Source: Magnolia sinica (taxonomy: Eukaryota; Streptophyta; Magnoliopsida; Magnoliales; Magnoliaceae). Taken from it: a DNA stretch of 64,000 nt. The DNA lies in the NCBI RefSeq assembly GCF_029962835.1, contig NC_080582.1, positions 77,930,177-77,994,176 of the forward strand. The letters are read 5' to 3'. Of the stretch, positions 21,991 through 33,521 are shown piece by piece; position 1 is the stretch's first letter; every line of letters starts with the position of its first letter. A program made the translations under genes and the position numbers. The notes beneath the pieces were generated by a model that had not been told where the DNA came from, ran no database searches, and saw nothing but the letters and a program-made list of their open reading frames with translations.

Positions 21991-22737
21991 TGGTAACAAT
22001 ACTGCCAACATGTTGGGCAACAGTACCACGCCCCAATTGCAACGGGATCCAGATGATGACTACGAGCCACCTCGTCACTCCATGTGGGATGAAATATGGC
22101 CAGAAAAGTGTACTTTTTGAATTCATTTATTATTACATGTATTAATTATTGTATGCTAGTCGCATTTTTATTATATAAACTCATTTTGTTTATTATTGGA
22201 GTGATATTTTACGGCAATTTTACGGCAACGCATGCTTTTGGCTCCCGTTAAATGAGAACTTATTATTTAATACATTCTTTTTACATTTTAAAAAAAAAAA
22301 AAATCCTAAATATGCAAATATGTAATCTAGGCATGTCCTGAAGTTTCACTAAAAAATTCCGCTGTTTTTCCCATATTTCCCACTTTTTCCTTGCATTTCC
22401 GGTTATCGGCGATATTATCGACGATAACGATATTATATCTTTATCTCCAGCCCACGAAACTTGTAGCGATACCGACAACTCGAACACTGTGTGCGGGTGG
22501 GTGTGTATCGCGCGTGTGAACTTTTAACCAATTTGTGTGTGCATGTGTGTATGGGCATGCGTGTGTGCAGAGTTGTGAGCAATGCCGGTCACATTTTTTT
22601 TTTTGCCATTCACAATTATCAGCTTTAGCCCTTAGTAAGCAACCTCCTCATTATAAGTTCCTCAATATATATTCGGCTATGCATCATTTGATAATTATAC
22701 TCACCTTTAATCAATTGACTCAACTGTTCTATTATAG

Positions 22738-22811
22738 ATCAATGATAATGAGGAGGTTACAATGATTGACTTCCCTCAAACGTTGTCTGTTTCGCATCGC
22801 AATGCACAAAT
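22738..22811 (+). pseudogene. RIO2: RIO2-type kinase, DFPQ exon with lost donor
   Basis: The acceptor ATTATAG precedes an open exon reading INDNEEVTMIDFPQTLSVSH followed by RNAQ. MIDFPQ is the RIO metal-binding (DFG-equivalent) motif with its Asp intact, and SHRNAQ-MYFDRD is a RIO2 signature. To join in frame with the next exon (GTACTTTGATCGTG), this exon must end at CACAAAT. The intron then starts TTATGT where GTATGT is expected. Using the nearby GTAATA instead creates an immediate stop. This is the second apparent +1 G-to-T donor loss in the gene. Confidence 0.78.
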
Positions 22812-22915
22812 TTATGTAATACATCCTCCAATGTTTTAAGTTGTTAGCCCATTATTTACTTGTTAACAACCGTCCTCGCAATCATTATATTTCTGAAAAC
22901 TTCCCCTTGTCTCAG

Positions 22916-22960
22916 GTACTTTGATCGTGATGTTGAATGCATTTACAAGTTCAGTAAAAG
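22916..22960 (+). pseudogene. RIO2: RIO2-type kinase, YFDRDVEC exon
   Basis: The acceptor TTGTCTCAG precedes codons for (M)YFDRDVECIYKFSKR, ending at AAAAG with a GTCAGT donor. It continues the RIO2 C-lobe directly after the DFPQ exon. The following exons (acidic C-terminal region) are not recognised before the retrotransposon at 25467. Confidence 0.8.
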
Positions 22961-25461
22961 GTCAGTACCTGGAATCCTTGAATTTATTTATTGATTGGGT
23001 GTCTTCTATGTGATTACTAATAGATTGATATAACTGCATTTTGCGCGCGTGTTTTCCTCAACATCCTCATCTAACATTGCACAACATCTTTAAGCATTTT
23101 CCAGATGTGGTTTGAACATGTGAAATCCTTTGCATCTTCATTCTGTTATTTATTTGTGGCTATGTTATTATATAATTTTCAGCTTGTTGTCTTTTACTTG
23201 GGTTGGTCCTTGAAAGTTCGTTCACAAAGACCACAAAAATAGTGCATATTTGGGTATTCAAAACCAAAATTTTGGGTGATGTGGATTTTCATATGCAAAA
23301 TGAGAATCATGAGATAGGTATATCCATTGCATATGACACAGATTATGCAAGAGTTTAAAACAAATACAACATTTGCAACTTTGGGCCACCTTGATGTATT
23401 TATTATGTATCCACTTTGTCCATCTGTATTTCCAGACCATCTTCTTTTTTTTTTTTTTTTTTTTGAAGACACAGGGTGTCCCCACCTCTTTTTTGAAGTG
23501 AGACTAATCCCTGCGGATACACGCAATCACCTACAGTGAGACTAATCCCTGTGGATACACTTTGTGCATCCGCATTTCCAGATCATCTCAGGGCATTATG
23601 CTAAAAGTGAAGCAGATCCAATTATCAGGTGGACCATATCACAGGAAACAGTGGGATTCAGGCCACCATGAAAAATCCATTTATCCCTAATACATTTAAA
23701 ATGATACTGCCAAATAACTTGTTAAACGAGACTGCCAGATTTCTAAATTGTCTATGGGAGTTTTTTGAGGATTCCATGTTAGTTTTCCATATCTACATGG
23801 CTTTTTGAGGATTCTATGTTAGTTTTCCATGTTTAGAAATCTCTGTAACCCAATCCCAGAATTTAAAGCTCCATGGAAGAGCAAATTTAACTGACCAACA
23901 GTTTCTAAATTATTAGAACTAGTTTAAGATAATCTAGCCATGCTACCAAGGACCTGTTTGGATACCACCAAATAAGTTGCATTTTCTACTTATAGTAGTA
24001 GATACGTAACTTATTTGAGATAAGTAAGTTTGGTTTAAGATTAATTACAAGTAACTTTTTTTATTTACTTCATCACTTCAGCTGAATAAGTACAAACCAA
24101 GATAACTACATGATGCACAAGATAACTACACTACATGATTCCATTCATTGATACACATCCTAATTCAAGAGATTCTCCCTTGATTGCACAATGCTCAATC
24201 GGGAGTAGGATAGAATTCAGGTGCAGGAACGAGTAAGAAACCAAATCAGGAGCCAGATCTTGGACTGGAACAATGCACAAAAAGTTCCTACAACCAACTA
24301 TATATAGTGTAGGTGAAAAAATTACAAATATTGAATTTCTTAAGGTAAATTCTTAGAAAACAAGGTTCAAAACGACATGGGACTTGGAAGTTTGGTCAAA
24401 TGTGTCCCACCGTATCACAATGTCATATGCTGGGGCTTTATCTTTGAATCTGGATTGTCTTCCAATGATCCAAATCGTTTATACAATTAGTCTAAACAGG
24501 TGTGATAGATACAAAACAAATAAAACATCTTAAATACCCATGTTTAGCAATACCTATAGCCATGCCCATATATCAACTATATTGAGCAATGTCCATGGCC
24601 ACGTATAAAACCCATTTCAACTAATAAGCATTGTCACATTTATGTATAGACAAATACTCTTATCATAGAAACAGACTCGTAAGTCCGCAAAAATCCATGC
24701 TTGAAAATCATGCTTAACTTAACAAACTTAAATTTCAACCAATAAGCATCAATAGCCTCTATAGCCTCTCACTCTAACCAATGGCTAAGAACACGCCCTT
24801 TAGCTCTACATCCTTGGCGAGATCACTACTCGCCTTCAGCTCTACGTCCATGATGATGATACATAAACATTAGATTTATTGCCGATACAACAATAGATCC
24901 ACAACTTACAGAATAATAGATGGATATCTAATACAGTAACATATTCTCTTATTTCTTGTAGTGCCTATATGCAATGAATGGGATCCTATGTAGATAGGGG
25001 AGCAGTGGAAATGAAAAAATAGATCAACTTAACTGAGAAGCATCCCAATTTATCAAGATTCCAAACCCTTCAGTCATAACCCCCAAAGAGACTGCACCAT
25101 GAAGCGGTTCCATCAGTCCAACAAAATCAACAAGTTCCTCATCTATCAAGTTTCAGCAAAAACTAGGCACTCACACCACATTGTCACCCTCCTATAAATC
25201 TCTAATCTCAATACCAAGTTTTTAAATCACATTTTGAAATCTAATCCTAGCAGTTAGTAGCATAAATGGATGGAGAAATTTAAATCAGCTCATCACTTGA
25301 TTTAGGTTAGTTTCATAAAATCAGATAAAATATAATATAAAAAAAGTTTTGTTCCTCTTCAACCTTATCTTGCTGAAACCAAAAGATGTTGAATTAATGA
25401 AAATTCTTTTGCCTACTGCAAGACAACTATGAGCTTCCCCTAGGTTTCTTTTTTGTTGTTA
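22961..25461. other. Intron-like or intergenic sequence with foldback fragments
   Basis: About 23377-23455 and 23562-23680 are two truncated left arms of the foldback family (GGGCCACCTTGATG ... TTTCCAGACCATC; GCATTTCCAGATCATC ... CACAGGAAACAGTGGG). A GTGAGACTAATCCCTG-GGATACAC word repeats at about 23499 and 23536. Near 23947 ACCTGTTTGGATACCACC resembles a Harbinger-type end with no partner found. The rest is AT-rich with no supported exon. Confidence 0.4.
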
Positions 25462-25466
25462 GCTAC

Positions 25467-26432
25467 TGTTGAGGAAAGAATCTGGATTGCCCTCTTTTGA
25501 CCTCTGAGCACCTGCACAGGAGAAGAACAAAGGAGACCCTGGCTAGAGCAGGGGACCTTTCGATGCCAAAGTCAAGCCTGGAATCTGGGTTTGGTTGTGA
25601 TTGAAGGGTTTAGGGCGAGAGATTTTACATACCTTTTCAGTGGGAGTAGGTCCTCTATTTATAGTGCATGGGGGATAGATTCGTCCACAATCTTATGCAC
25701 GACTTTAGCCGTTAGGCAAGATGTGTGCGAGTGGTGAATCTGGGCAGATACCCTGGAATTACGCGGTGGACGGTTACGCGCAAGTTATGGACGCCAACGG
25801 TTACCCTGGAGTCATGCATAGCCGAGGAAAATCATCTGCCTAGCCATGGAGGTAGGTCGGCATGATTCTAGTCGGGACATTATGGGTCAGCATGATGTGG
25901 ATCCCTCAGTCGGACATCACAAAGATTCGGGCTGAACTTCCGTTTACTTGTGTCAGAACCAAATTAGACTAACTGATTGAGCGGATGGAGCTGACCCGAA
26001 CCAAGCCGAGCTGAACCCAACAATCGGCCGAGGATGGGCCGGGCGTTGCCCTGAGCCGAGCTGAGCTCAACGATTGATCGGCCAGGGATTGCTACGAGGA
26101 GCTCAAAAGTTCTGTATTGGTCGTCTGGGTTATTGGTTTTTCCGAGCTGGAGGTTGGGCCTATCTTCTCGTCAGTTCCATTTGTCCTCGATGAGCTCTTC
26201 AACTTTACCGAGTCGATCAACCCCTTGGGCCTGTCCCGAGCCAAGCTGGATTGACCAGGGCACTTTAAGACAGTCCTTGTGAGGTGCATAGGTGGAAGCT
26301 CGGGGGCGTGCACTGCCGAAGACTGCGCTTGGGGAAGTGAACTCCAGCTCCTCTGGGCATTGTGGCGTAGGAGTGTGTGCTCGTCAGCTCGAGCCAACCC
26401 TAAGGACAGTCGCACTATATTTCCCCATAATA
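25467..26432 (-). repeat. 3' LTR of the Tat element
   Basis: 966 bp, matching 33522-34438 along its length. Relative to the other LTR it has extra sequence around 25544-25563 (GGCTAGAGCAGGGG). A CTATTTATAG-like TATA region lies near 25650. A short purine tract (AGGGGG on the minus strand) adjoins its inner edge. Confidence 0.9.
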
Positions 26433-27075
26433 GAAGCCCCCTACATCTTGAGTTTACAATGTGAGCTTGGGAAGTAAGTCGGTGGAACGAGGTCGGGCGG
26501 ACGAGATGTTACGCTTTAACTGCCAGCTAGCGGGGTGCTGTACTCTGCTATGAAAACTTTTTGGCTACAGACCCATGTTGTGCTGACGTGTTGCATTGAC
26601 TAAGAATGCAAATCGGCCATAACGAATGAGAGATCGCCATGTGTAAAGTGATAGACGAGGAGATGACTCTTCGTCTGCGGCATTTAATGCTGCTCATTAA
26701 AGACGTGGCGCAGCTTGGGAATTTGGGGCATGGCCGCGTGTAAGGCGATGCTCGGGGAGATGGCTCTTCACCTAGTAGATATGTAGGGTCGTGCACTTGT
26801 ATGTAGTAGTAGTGTGGTTAGCCACATTGATTTATAAGCGTTGACTTGGCTTATTTGTTGACATGTGTAGTTATAGTTAATGGAGTGACCACTTCTTCAA
26901 GGGTCAGCCCATCAAAGGAGTGTCTCTCCTTGCATTGAAGGAGGTCCTTGGTAGTGTGAATAAGCAGACGCGGAGTTTAGATGAAAATCTTCCGTGTTGA
27001 GGAGTTTTTATTGCGAAAATCCATAGGAATTTACATGCAATACAAGTAGCTTTTGACCTCGGTCGCTTTTTCTCC

Positions 27076-27383
27076 GTGACTCAGCTCACGGGTAGTAGAC
27101 CTTTAGATGCTCGACATTCCATGGATAGGGCAGAGGTCGGTTCTCTGGGTCCTCGAGTCGGTAGGAATCGGGCTGAGCTGTACCGAATACCCGGTACGGT
27201 CCTTCTCAGGGCTCCCGTTCCAGGTTCCGAAGTATTTGGGAATATCTTGCGGAGGACCAGGTCCCTTGGTCTAAACCTTCGAACCTTGACCCTGGAGTTG
27301 TAGAATCGGGCAACCTGTTGTTGCCGAGCCATGATCTTGAGCTTGGCCAGTTCTCTTGTTTCTTTAAGGAGGTCAAGACTCAT
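27076..27383 (-). pseudogene. Integrase C-terminal domain of the Tat element
   Basis: The minus frame reads ...LDLLKETRELAKLKIMARQQ, QVARFYNSRVKVRRFRPRDL, VLRKIFPNTSEPGTG and then degrades. This is the typical GPY-like C-terminal region that follows the core in this lineage. It is separated from the core by the TRIM. Confidence 0.8.
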
Positions 27384-28417
27384 TAATGCGGGGGCGTTTT
27401 CACACTGGGCTCGAGTGGGGTGGCCTATGGGATGCAGGGGCACACTCGAGGTGGGTGGACCGCATAACCCATGGATTTGGGGCTCATGGAGGCGGGTGAC
27501 TTGTATGAGGCGGAGCCCATGGATTTAGGGCCCACGAGGGGGTGAAACCCATGGATTTAGGGTCCATGAGGGGGTATGGCTGAGGACCTAACCCATGGAT
27601 TTAGGGCCTGGGCTATGAGATAAAGGGATTAATTCGCCATGCTCTAACAGTTCGAGCTTTTAGAGCAACTGGTTAATTGTCCCGCATCAAATTGGTATCA
27701 GAGCAGGAGGTCTCGTGTTCGAGACTCCTTACTGGGGGTGATTAATGCGGGGGTATTTTCACACCGCGCGCAAGTGGGGTGGCCTGTGGGATGCAGGCAA
27801 GGTGTTTTGTAACAGTAACGGTGGCCGTGACAGTCACCGCCGTTACCTTTACGATATGGGTCATAACAGTTGTTATGACCCCCATAATGGCCATTACGAT
27901 CTCTTTTTTTATTGAAAAAAAATCCTGAAAAACCTGTATTTGCTTTGTAATGTTGATTAAAAAGTATGAAAAACTTGTATTTGCCCCATAACAAACAATT
28001 ACGGGGCTGTTATGGCCTTTATATGGGACGTAACGTGCCGTTAACGGCAATTACGAGTCATTTTTTCCATAACGACTGTTACAGCCGTTACGACCCTGTA
28101 ATGTGTAATGGTTGCCACCGTTACCTTTACGTAACGGCCTCGTAACGGCACACCATGGATGCAAGGGCACACTCGAGGCATGTGGCCCGCATAACCCATG
28201 GATTTGGGGCCCTTGGAGGCGGGTGACTCGTGTGAGGCGGAGCCCATGGATTTGGGGCCCACGAGGGGGCGAAACCCATGGATTTGGGGTCCATGAGGAG
28301 GGTTCGGCCAAGGACCTAACCCATGGATTTGAAGCCTGGGCTATGAGATAAAGGGATTAATTTGCCATGCTCTAACAGTTCGAGCTTTTAGAGCAATTGG
28401 TTAATTGTCCTTCATCA
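27384..28417. mobile_element. TRIM (very short LTR retrotransposon) with nested MULE-like element
   Basis: CTCAT flanks it (27379-27383 and 28418-28422). LTR1 is 27384-27689, running TAATGCGGGGG to CCCGCATCA. LTR2 runs from 27743 to 28417 and is enlarged by a 359-bp insertion. Between the LTRs are only about 53 bp, containing TGGTATCAGAGC (27693-27704), the classic primer-binding site for initiator Met tRNA. No coding sequence. A second copy lies at 42715-43075. The tiny internal region makes it one of the smallest LTR retroelement layouts. Confidence 0.85.
27798..28156. mobile_element. MULE-like MITE inserted in the TRIM LTR
   Basis: Comparison with the uninterrupted LTR1 shows the exact insertion, between GGATGCAGG (27789-27797) and GGATGCAAG (28157-28165), a 9-bp duplication with one mismatch. 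The termini are imperfect: AAGGTGTTTTGTAACAGTAACGG and inverted ATGGTGTGCCGTTACG. The interior is packed with CCGTTACGG-type palindromes. Confidence 0.8.
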
Positions 28418-28422
28418 CTCAT

Positions 28423-29501
28423 AGTCATCTGTTCGACGTTCTGGTCCTCGTCCTAAGACCGCACGCGTGTTGTAGGGAGTCCCACTTTAACTGGGACGAT
28501 GGCCTTGACTCCGAATGAAAGGGAGAACGGGGTCTCCTCGGTTGAAGACCGAGCTGTAGTCCTATAGGCCCAAAGTACGAAAGGGAGTTCCTCGACCTAG
28601 GCACCTTTTGCCTTCTCGAGCTTGGTTTTGAGATGATTTTTTATTATTTTGTTGAACGCTTCGACTTGTCCATTCGATTGAGGGTGCTAAGTTGACGAAT
28701 ATGCATTTCGGATGCCGAGCTGCCTCCCATTGTCCAAGACGATGGTGTGCGGGATACTGAATTGACAGATGATATTCTTCCACACGAAATCGGTGACTTT
28801 ATGCTCGGTGATTCTAGCCACGAGCTCAGCTTCCGCCCACTTTGTGAAATAATCGACTCCTATAATGGCGTATCGAGTTTGCCCTTTGCCCGGGGGTAAT
28901 GACCCTATGATGTCAATACCCCATTGAGCGAACGACTAGGGTCCAGTCATGGGAGTCAACTATCGCATTTCTGAGCAAAGCGCTTAGCGTCCTCTTGGAG
29001 GGTCGGCTAGAAGTAGCCTTGCCGAATGACCTTGTGGGCTAAGTCTTGGCTGCCAGAGTGATTGCCACATATTCCTTTGTGAATTTCTTTCAGGACGTAG
29101 TCGGACTCTTCTGGTTGGAAACACCTGAGATAGGGCAGGGAGAACCCCTTTTTATATAGGATGTCCCCAATCATCACGTACCAGGCCGATTTGAGTTTGA
29201 GTCGTCGTGCCTCCAATTTTTCATCGGGGAGCTTTCCTTCTTTGAGGTACTCTATGATCAGGTCCATCCAGCTTGGGGTCATGCACATGGGTAGAATGAC
29301 ATTCAACCTAAGCTGATTGATGCTCGGCTCGGCTAGAAACTCTATTGGGACACTCTTTGGGATGACCCCTTCAATCACGGACGCTAGCTTTACTAGCGCA
29401 TCCGCCCATGAGTTTTCCGTCCTTGAGATTAAATTGACACTACACTTTTGGAATTTGCCCATCAATTCTCGAGCCTCGCACAGGTATGCAATCATTCGCA
29501 T
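28423..29501 (-). pseudogene. Integrase (N-terminal and core) of the Tat element
   Basis: The frame at 29501-29007 ends with the linker (LKLKSAWYVMIGDILYKKGF) and the HHCC finger start (HKGICGNHSGSQDLAHKVIRQGYF). The CC half (AKRFAQKCDS) follows a stop. The core domain to about 28440 persists only as short shifted pieces. It is cut by the TRIM insertion at 28418-28422. Confidence 0.75.
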
Positions 29502-29510
29502 CTCCTTTGC

Positions 29511-30432
29511 CTAGTATTCTTCGGAGATCTGGTTGACGACAAGCTGAGAGTCGCAATGGACTTTGAGGACCCGAGCCCCCATAGTCATCGCTAACCTGAG
29601 TTCTGCTAGCAGCGCTTCATATTCAGCCACGTTGTTCGAAGTGCGGAAACCAAACCTCAGAGCATACTGGATTGATGTTAGGTCGGCGACTAGGAGGACG
29701 ATCCCGGCTTCGCCATGTTTGGAGTTGGACAATCCGTCCACATACAACGTTCAGATGCTTTGGTCAACTTTTGTCGTCCGAGCGTTTTTAATCAACTGGC
29801 CGAGCCTTGTATCATTTGGTGTGGTGGTTAATCGGCAGGCTTTGCTTTCTTGACTAGACCTGCTGGCTGGGTCAAGAGGTTCTTCCGGGCTGTTCGAGGC
29901 AGCCTTGTTCTCATGACCAGTAAGTCTGACGATAAAGTCAGCCACTGCCTGACCCTCAATGGCGCTTCTCGGCTGGTACTTGATATCGAACTCGCTGAGC
30001 TTAATTGCCCATTTAGTGAGCCTCCCTGATACCTCGGGCCTCTAAAGTACCTGGCGGAGAGGCTGGTCGGTTAAGACTATTATCGTGTGAGCTTGGAAGT
30101 ATGGGCGAAGCTGTTGAGATGATATTATCAGAGCTAGAGCCAGTTTTTAACGAGGGCTCTACCTACTCTAGTTTCGATAGCAAGGGGGGTGATCTTAGGT
30201 ACTGTTTCAGCCGTTGGAATGCTTGCTCGCAATTTGGGGTCCATTCTGCCTTCTTATTACCCTTCAGCTGCTGAAAGAAGGAGAGGCATTTGTTGGTTGC
30301 CCTGGACACAAAGCGATTGATGGCGGCGATCCTGCCAGTGAGGCACTAGATCTCCTTCACCGTCCGAGGTGACTTCATATCTAGTAGAGCTTTGATTTTG
30401 TCGGGGTTTGCTTTAATTCCTCTCTGGCTAAC
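29511..30432 (-). pseudogene. RNase H and archaeal-type RNase H of the Tat element
   Basis: After RT, the frame continues through stops with KANPDKIKALLDMKSPRTVK, GRIAAINRFVSRAT and CLSFFQQLKG, the RT thumb and connection. Next is a distinct RNase H frame at 29747-29511: MYVDGLSNSKHGEAGIVLL, NNVAEYEALLAELRLA, and HCDSQLVVNQISEEY. The D...E...D set is visible. This second RNase H between RH and integrase is characteristic of Tat. Confidence 0.82.
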
Positions 30433-31443
30433 CTAGAAACCGACGAACTTACCCGAGCCGACTCCGAACGCACACTTGGTCGAGTTCAGCTTCATTTGGT
30501 ATTGCTTTAAGATTGACAAAGCCTCGTCGAGGTCAGCTGCGTGGTTGGCGGCCTTGATGCTTTTCACCAGCATGTCGTCGACGTAGACTTCCACGGACCG
30601 TCCAATCTGTTGAGCAAACATTTTGTTCACGAGCCACTGATATGTAGCTCCAGCATTATTCAATCCAAAAAGCATGACCCTGTAACTGTAAAGATCTTTG
30701 TCGGTGACGAAGGTCGTCTTTTGCTTGTCACACGGGTGCATGGCTATCTGATTATAGCTTGAGTATGCGTCCATGAAGCTTAAGAGCTCATGTTCGGTCG
30801 TGCTATCGACCAGCTGGTCGATTCTGGGGAGAAGAAAGTTGTCCTTGGGGCAGGCTTTATTCAGGTCGGTATAGTCGACGCAAACTCGCCACTTCCCATT
30901 GGACTTCTTCACCAGGGCAACATTGGTGATCCAGTCAGGGTAATAGACTATTTCGATAAACCCTGCATCCAAAAGCTTGTCGACCTCTTTTACGATTATG
31001 GCATATCGCTCTGGCTCAAACACTTTCCTCTTCTATCTGGCCGATTTGTAATCAGGATCTACGTTCAGCTTGTGGACCATCACTTGGGGGCTAATGCCTG
31101 ACATATCCTGATGGGACCAGGCGAATACGTCGGCATTGCGTCGGAGGAGATCCATCATTTGCTTTTGGGAGTCGGGAGCCAACAATGATCCGATCTGGAC
31201 TGATCGGGTCGGATCAGACTTGTCAAGGGGAATAGTCAAAAGATCTTCTATCGGAGATCCTCTTTCGGAAGAATCTTCCCTGGGGTCAAGCGAGTTGACC
31301 ACTAGGGTCTGGACGGGAGCTTTAGTTCTCAGAGCGGTTGAGTAACACTGCCGAGCTTCACGCTGGTCTCCTTGGAGATAGCCGACCTCGTCATCAGTAA
31401 AAAATTTCATCATGAGGTGATATGTGGATACCACGACTCTCAT
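30433..31443 (-). pseudogene. pol: Reverse transcriptase domain of the Tat element
   Basis: Minus frames 31443-31033 (connector ending MVHKLNVDPDYKS) and 31023-30433 (RT). The RT shows [43 protein letters not shown] and the catalytic YVDDM. It ends at a stop within the FVGF-VSQRGI stretch. The YVDD aspartates are intact but the protein is interrupted, so no active polymerase is expected. Confidence 0.88.
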
Positions 31444-31447
31444 GGAG

Positions 31448-31808
31448 TTAAGGGACAGTCATCCGATGATGACATTGTAGGCTAAGGGGCGGTCCACCAC
31501 TAAGAAGTTGATTTGGTGGTCTGATTCTACCCTTCTCCTGCAGTGACAGGGAGTATGATAGAACCCTCAGAGATGACTTCATCTCCCGCAAAGACATGCA
31601 GCGGGGTCTTGACGGGTCGGAGACATGACCTATCAATCCCCATCTTATTGAACACTTTGGCAGAGAGTATATCGGCTGAGCTGCCTGTGTCTACGAGAAT
31701 GCGATATACTTTTCGACTAGCTAGAGTCATAGCGACGACTAGAGCATCGTTGCGCAGTTGCTGGATACTGTGAGCGTCCTCGGAAAATGTCAGATTGCAT
31801 TGGCGCAT
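31448..31808 (-). pseudogene. Aspartic protease domain of the Tat element
   Basis: The minus frame carries ALVVAMTLASRKVYRILVDT with GSSADIL directly after: the DTG catalytic triad in the usual retropepsin L-V-D-T-G-S-S-A-D context. The frame breaks after about 31527 and resumes in another frame toward RT. Confidence 0.8.
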
Positions 31809-32306
31809 CCGCTGTTCTTTGGAGGGTCTGCTGGTGAGATGAATATAATGGTCTGGGTCGGTACTCTGAGCACGGGCCTTCCGGGCTTGGTTTGAGTCAC
31901 CTCCCGGCTCACCACAGATAGTAAAGATCTCGAGATTACCGTCGGCGGCTCTGTTGGGTTGTTCATCTTTCCGACCTAATTGTTCCCCTTTGATATACTC
32001 TCGCAGATGCCCGCTGTGGATGAGGGCTTCGATCTCTTCCTTGAGGTCGAAACAATAGCTGGTGGTGTGGTTGTGGTCGCGGTGGAAGCGGCATTATTTT
32101 CGCTTATCCCGCTGGTCTGCGTTGGTCTTCATACAACTCAGCCACTTTAGCAGTCGTTTATCTCGGACTTCCAGAAGGACTTGTTCCGGCGAGGCATTGA
32201 GAGGGGTGTATGTACTAAACTGACTCTCAGGACGTTTGCTCGGCCGCTGACCTCTTGTTTTATCCTCGTCCGGTCTCTTTTTGTTAGAGGTCGCCCGGGG
32301 TGGGGC

Positions 32307-33383
32307 TTACTCTTTGCGCTTTTCGTCCTTCGCCGAGCTCTTGGTATTCCGTGTAGCCTTTCGGGAATTGAAGAGGTCTTCGGCATCAGAGTACTTCTGT
32401 GCTCGATTCATGAGCTCTCCTAGGGTCGTCGAAGGGTTCTTCCCTATTGAAAAGAGGAACCTCCCTTCCCCGAGACCGACTATCGTAGCGGTCAGAGCTA
32501 TTTTGTCCGAGTAATCATCGACCTGCACTACCTTCCCATTGAACCGCACAATGTAGTCTTTCATGGTTTCTCCTTCTCTTTGCTTGATGGTGAGTAGGTG
32601 AGTAGACGGTTTTCGCTGTTCCTTCCCGACAATAAATTGTGTCAGGAATGCCTTACTGAGGTTGGCGAAGGAGCTGATCGACCTCGGCTTTAGTTGCCTG
32701 TACCAGCTCTGGCCATCTCTTGTCAAGGTTAAGGAGAAGGCACGACACATGTTTGGCTTGGATGCCGATTGGAGCTCCATCCAAGCTCTGTAGGATTTTA
32801 GATGCTTTGTAGGGTCTCCAGAACCCGAATATGGGGTGATGGGTGGCATCCGGAACCTCGAGGGTAGAGTAGAGCTCATGGTGTCGTTGATGAATAGTGG
32901 CACTGTTTCCTCCATCATTACGTCTATCGAAGTCGGGGCTTGTGCCCGATAAGCTTGGTGCATGACGCTGATCTGACCCCGCAGCTCGTCAAGCTAGACC
33001 TCCCAGGGATCCTTGTTCTCGGCGACAGTTTCGAGGGTCAGATCTTTCTCAGGTGCTTTCCCGTGCCTCCTCTTCTCCAGTTCATGATGTAGATCGGAAG
33101 GCTCCATCATTGAGGTCCTTGAAACATGAGACGGCGCTTGAGGGGATACGCCACGAGATACTTCTCTCCGAGAATTAGCTAGCGTAGAGTTCTCGGCAGC
33201 CGCCTGGGCAACCGTCTCCTGATTAGGGAGGGGGAGTTGCCTTTCTAGCATTTGCCTCATTTGGCCGAGCTCACTGGCTAGCGTTTCGACCTGGTTCTGC
33301 AAGGAAAGGTAGCGGCCTCTCCGGTTCCGAGATCGTTGCATCAGGCCCGTGGGAGCGGACTCGGTTTGGAGTTGGGAAGACAA
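32307..33383 (-). pseudogene. gag: gag of the Tat element
   Basis: The N-terminal frame (33383-32994) is Gln-rich with a predicted helical segment (LQNQVETLASELGQMRQMLE). It is separated by one in-frame stop at about 32994 from the capsid frame (32963-32307). The capsid part holds the Retrotrans_gag pattern: LPSRFRMPPITPYSGSGDPT, HLKSYRAWMELQ, CRAFSLTL, SWYRQLKPRSISSFANLSKA, FLTQF. In the family this assembles the virus-like particle. The nucleocapsid region after 32307 has further stops. Confidence 0.82.
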
Positions 33384-33521
33384 GTTCTGCGATTGGGCTG
33401 CCCAACAGGCTCAGGGCTGGTAGCAACAGTGGTGGGAGGGGCTTTCCTTCCTTTCGCCATTGTTCTTTTTTGATAAAGCAGGAACGACTTTTGATGTTGT
33501 TTCCCACAGACGGCGCCAAAA

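Larger units (their letters stand above)
19780..22489. mobile_element. hAT-like insertion, 2.7 kb, non-autonomous
   Basis: The ends CAGTGTTCTAGTTGTCG and, inverted, CAGTGTTCGAGTTGTCGG form the TIR. TGTGTGGG (19772-19779) and TGTGCGGG (22490-22497) are an 8-bp target duplication with one mismatch, as in hAT elements. Subterminal regions are full of TATCGCCGATAATATCG-type palindromes. The interior is mostly nested foldback elements; no transposase frame is seen. It sits in the intron between the RIO2 catalytic-loop exon and the DFPQ exon. Confidence 0.8.

Noticed and set aside
23944..24080. Harbinger-type element starting ACCTGTTTGGATACCACC
   Set aside because: No inverted partner end or matching TWA duplication was found downstream.
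27661..27740. tRNA gene or tRNA-derived SINE
   Set aside because: The TGGTATCAGAGC word lies exactly after an LTR end and between two LTRs, so a retroelement primer site explains it better; no acceptor-stem or D-arm fold.
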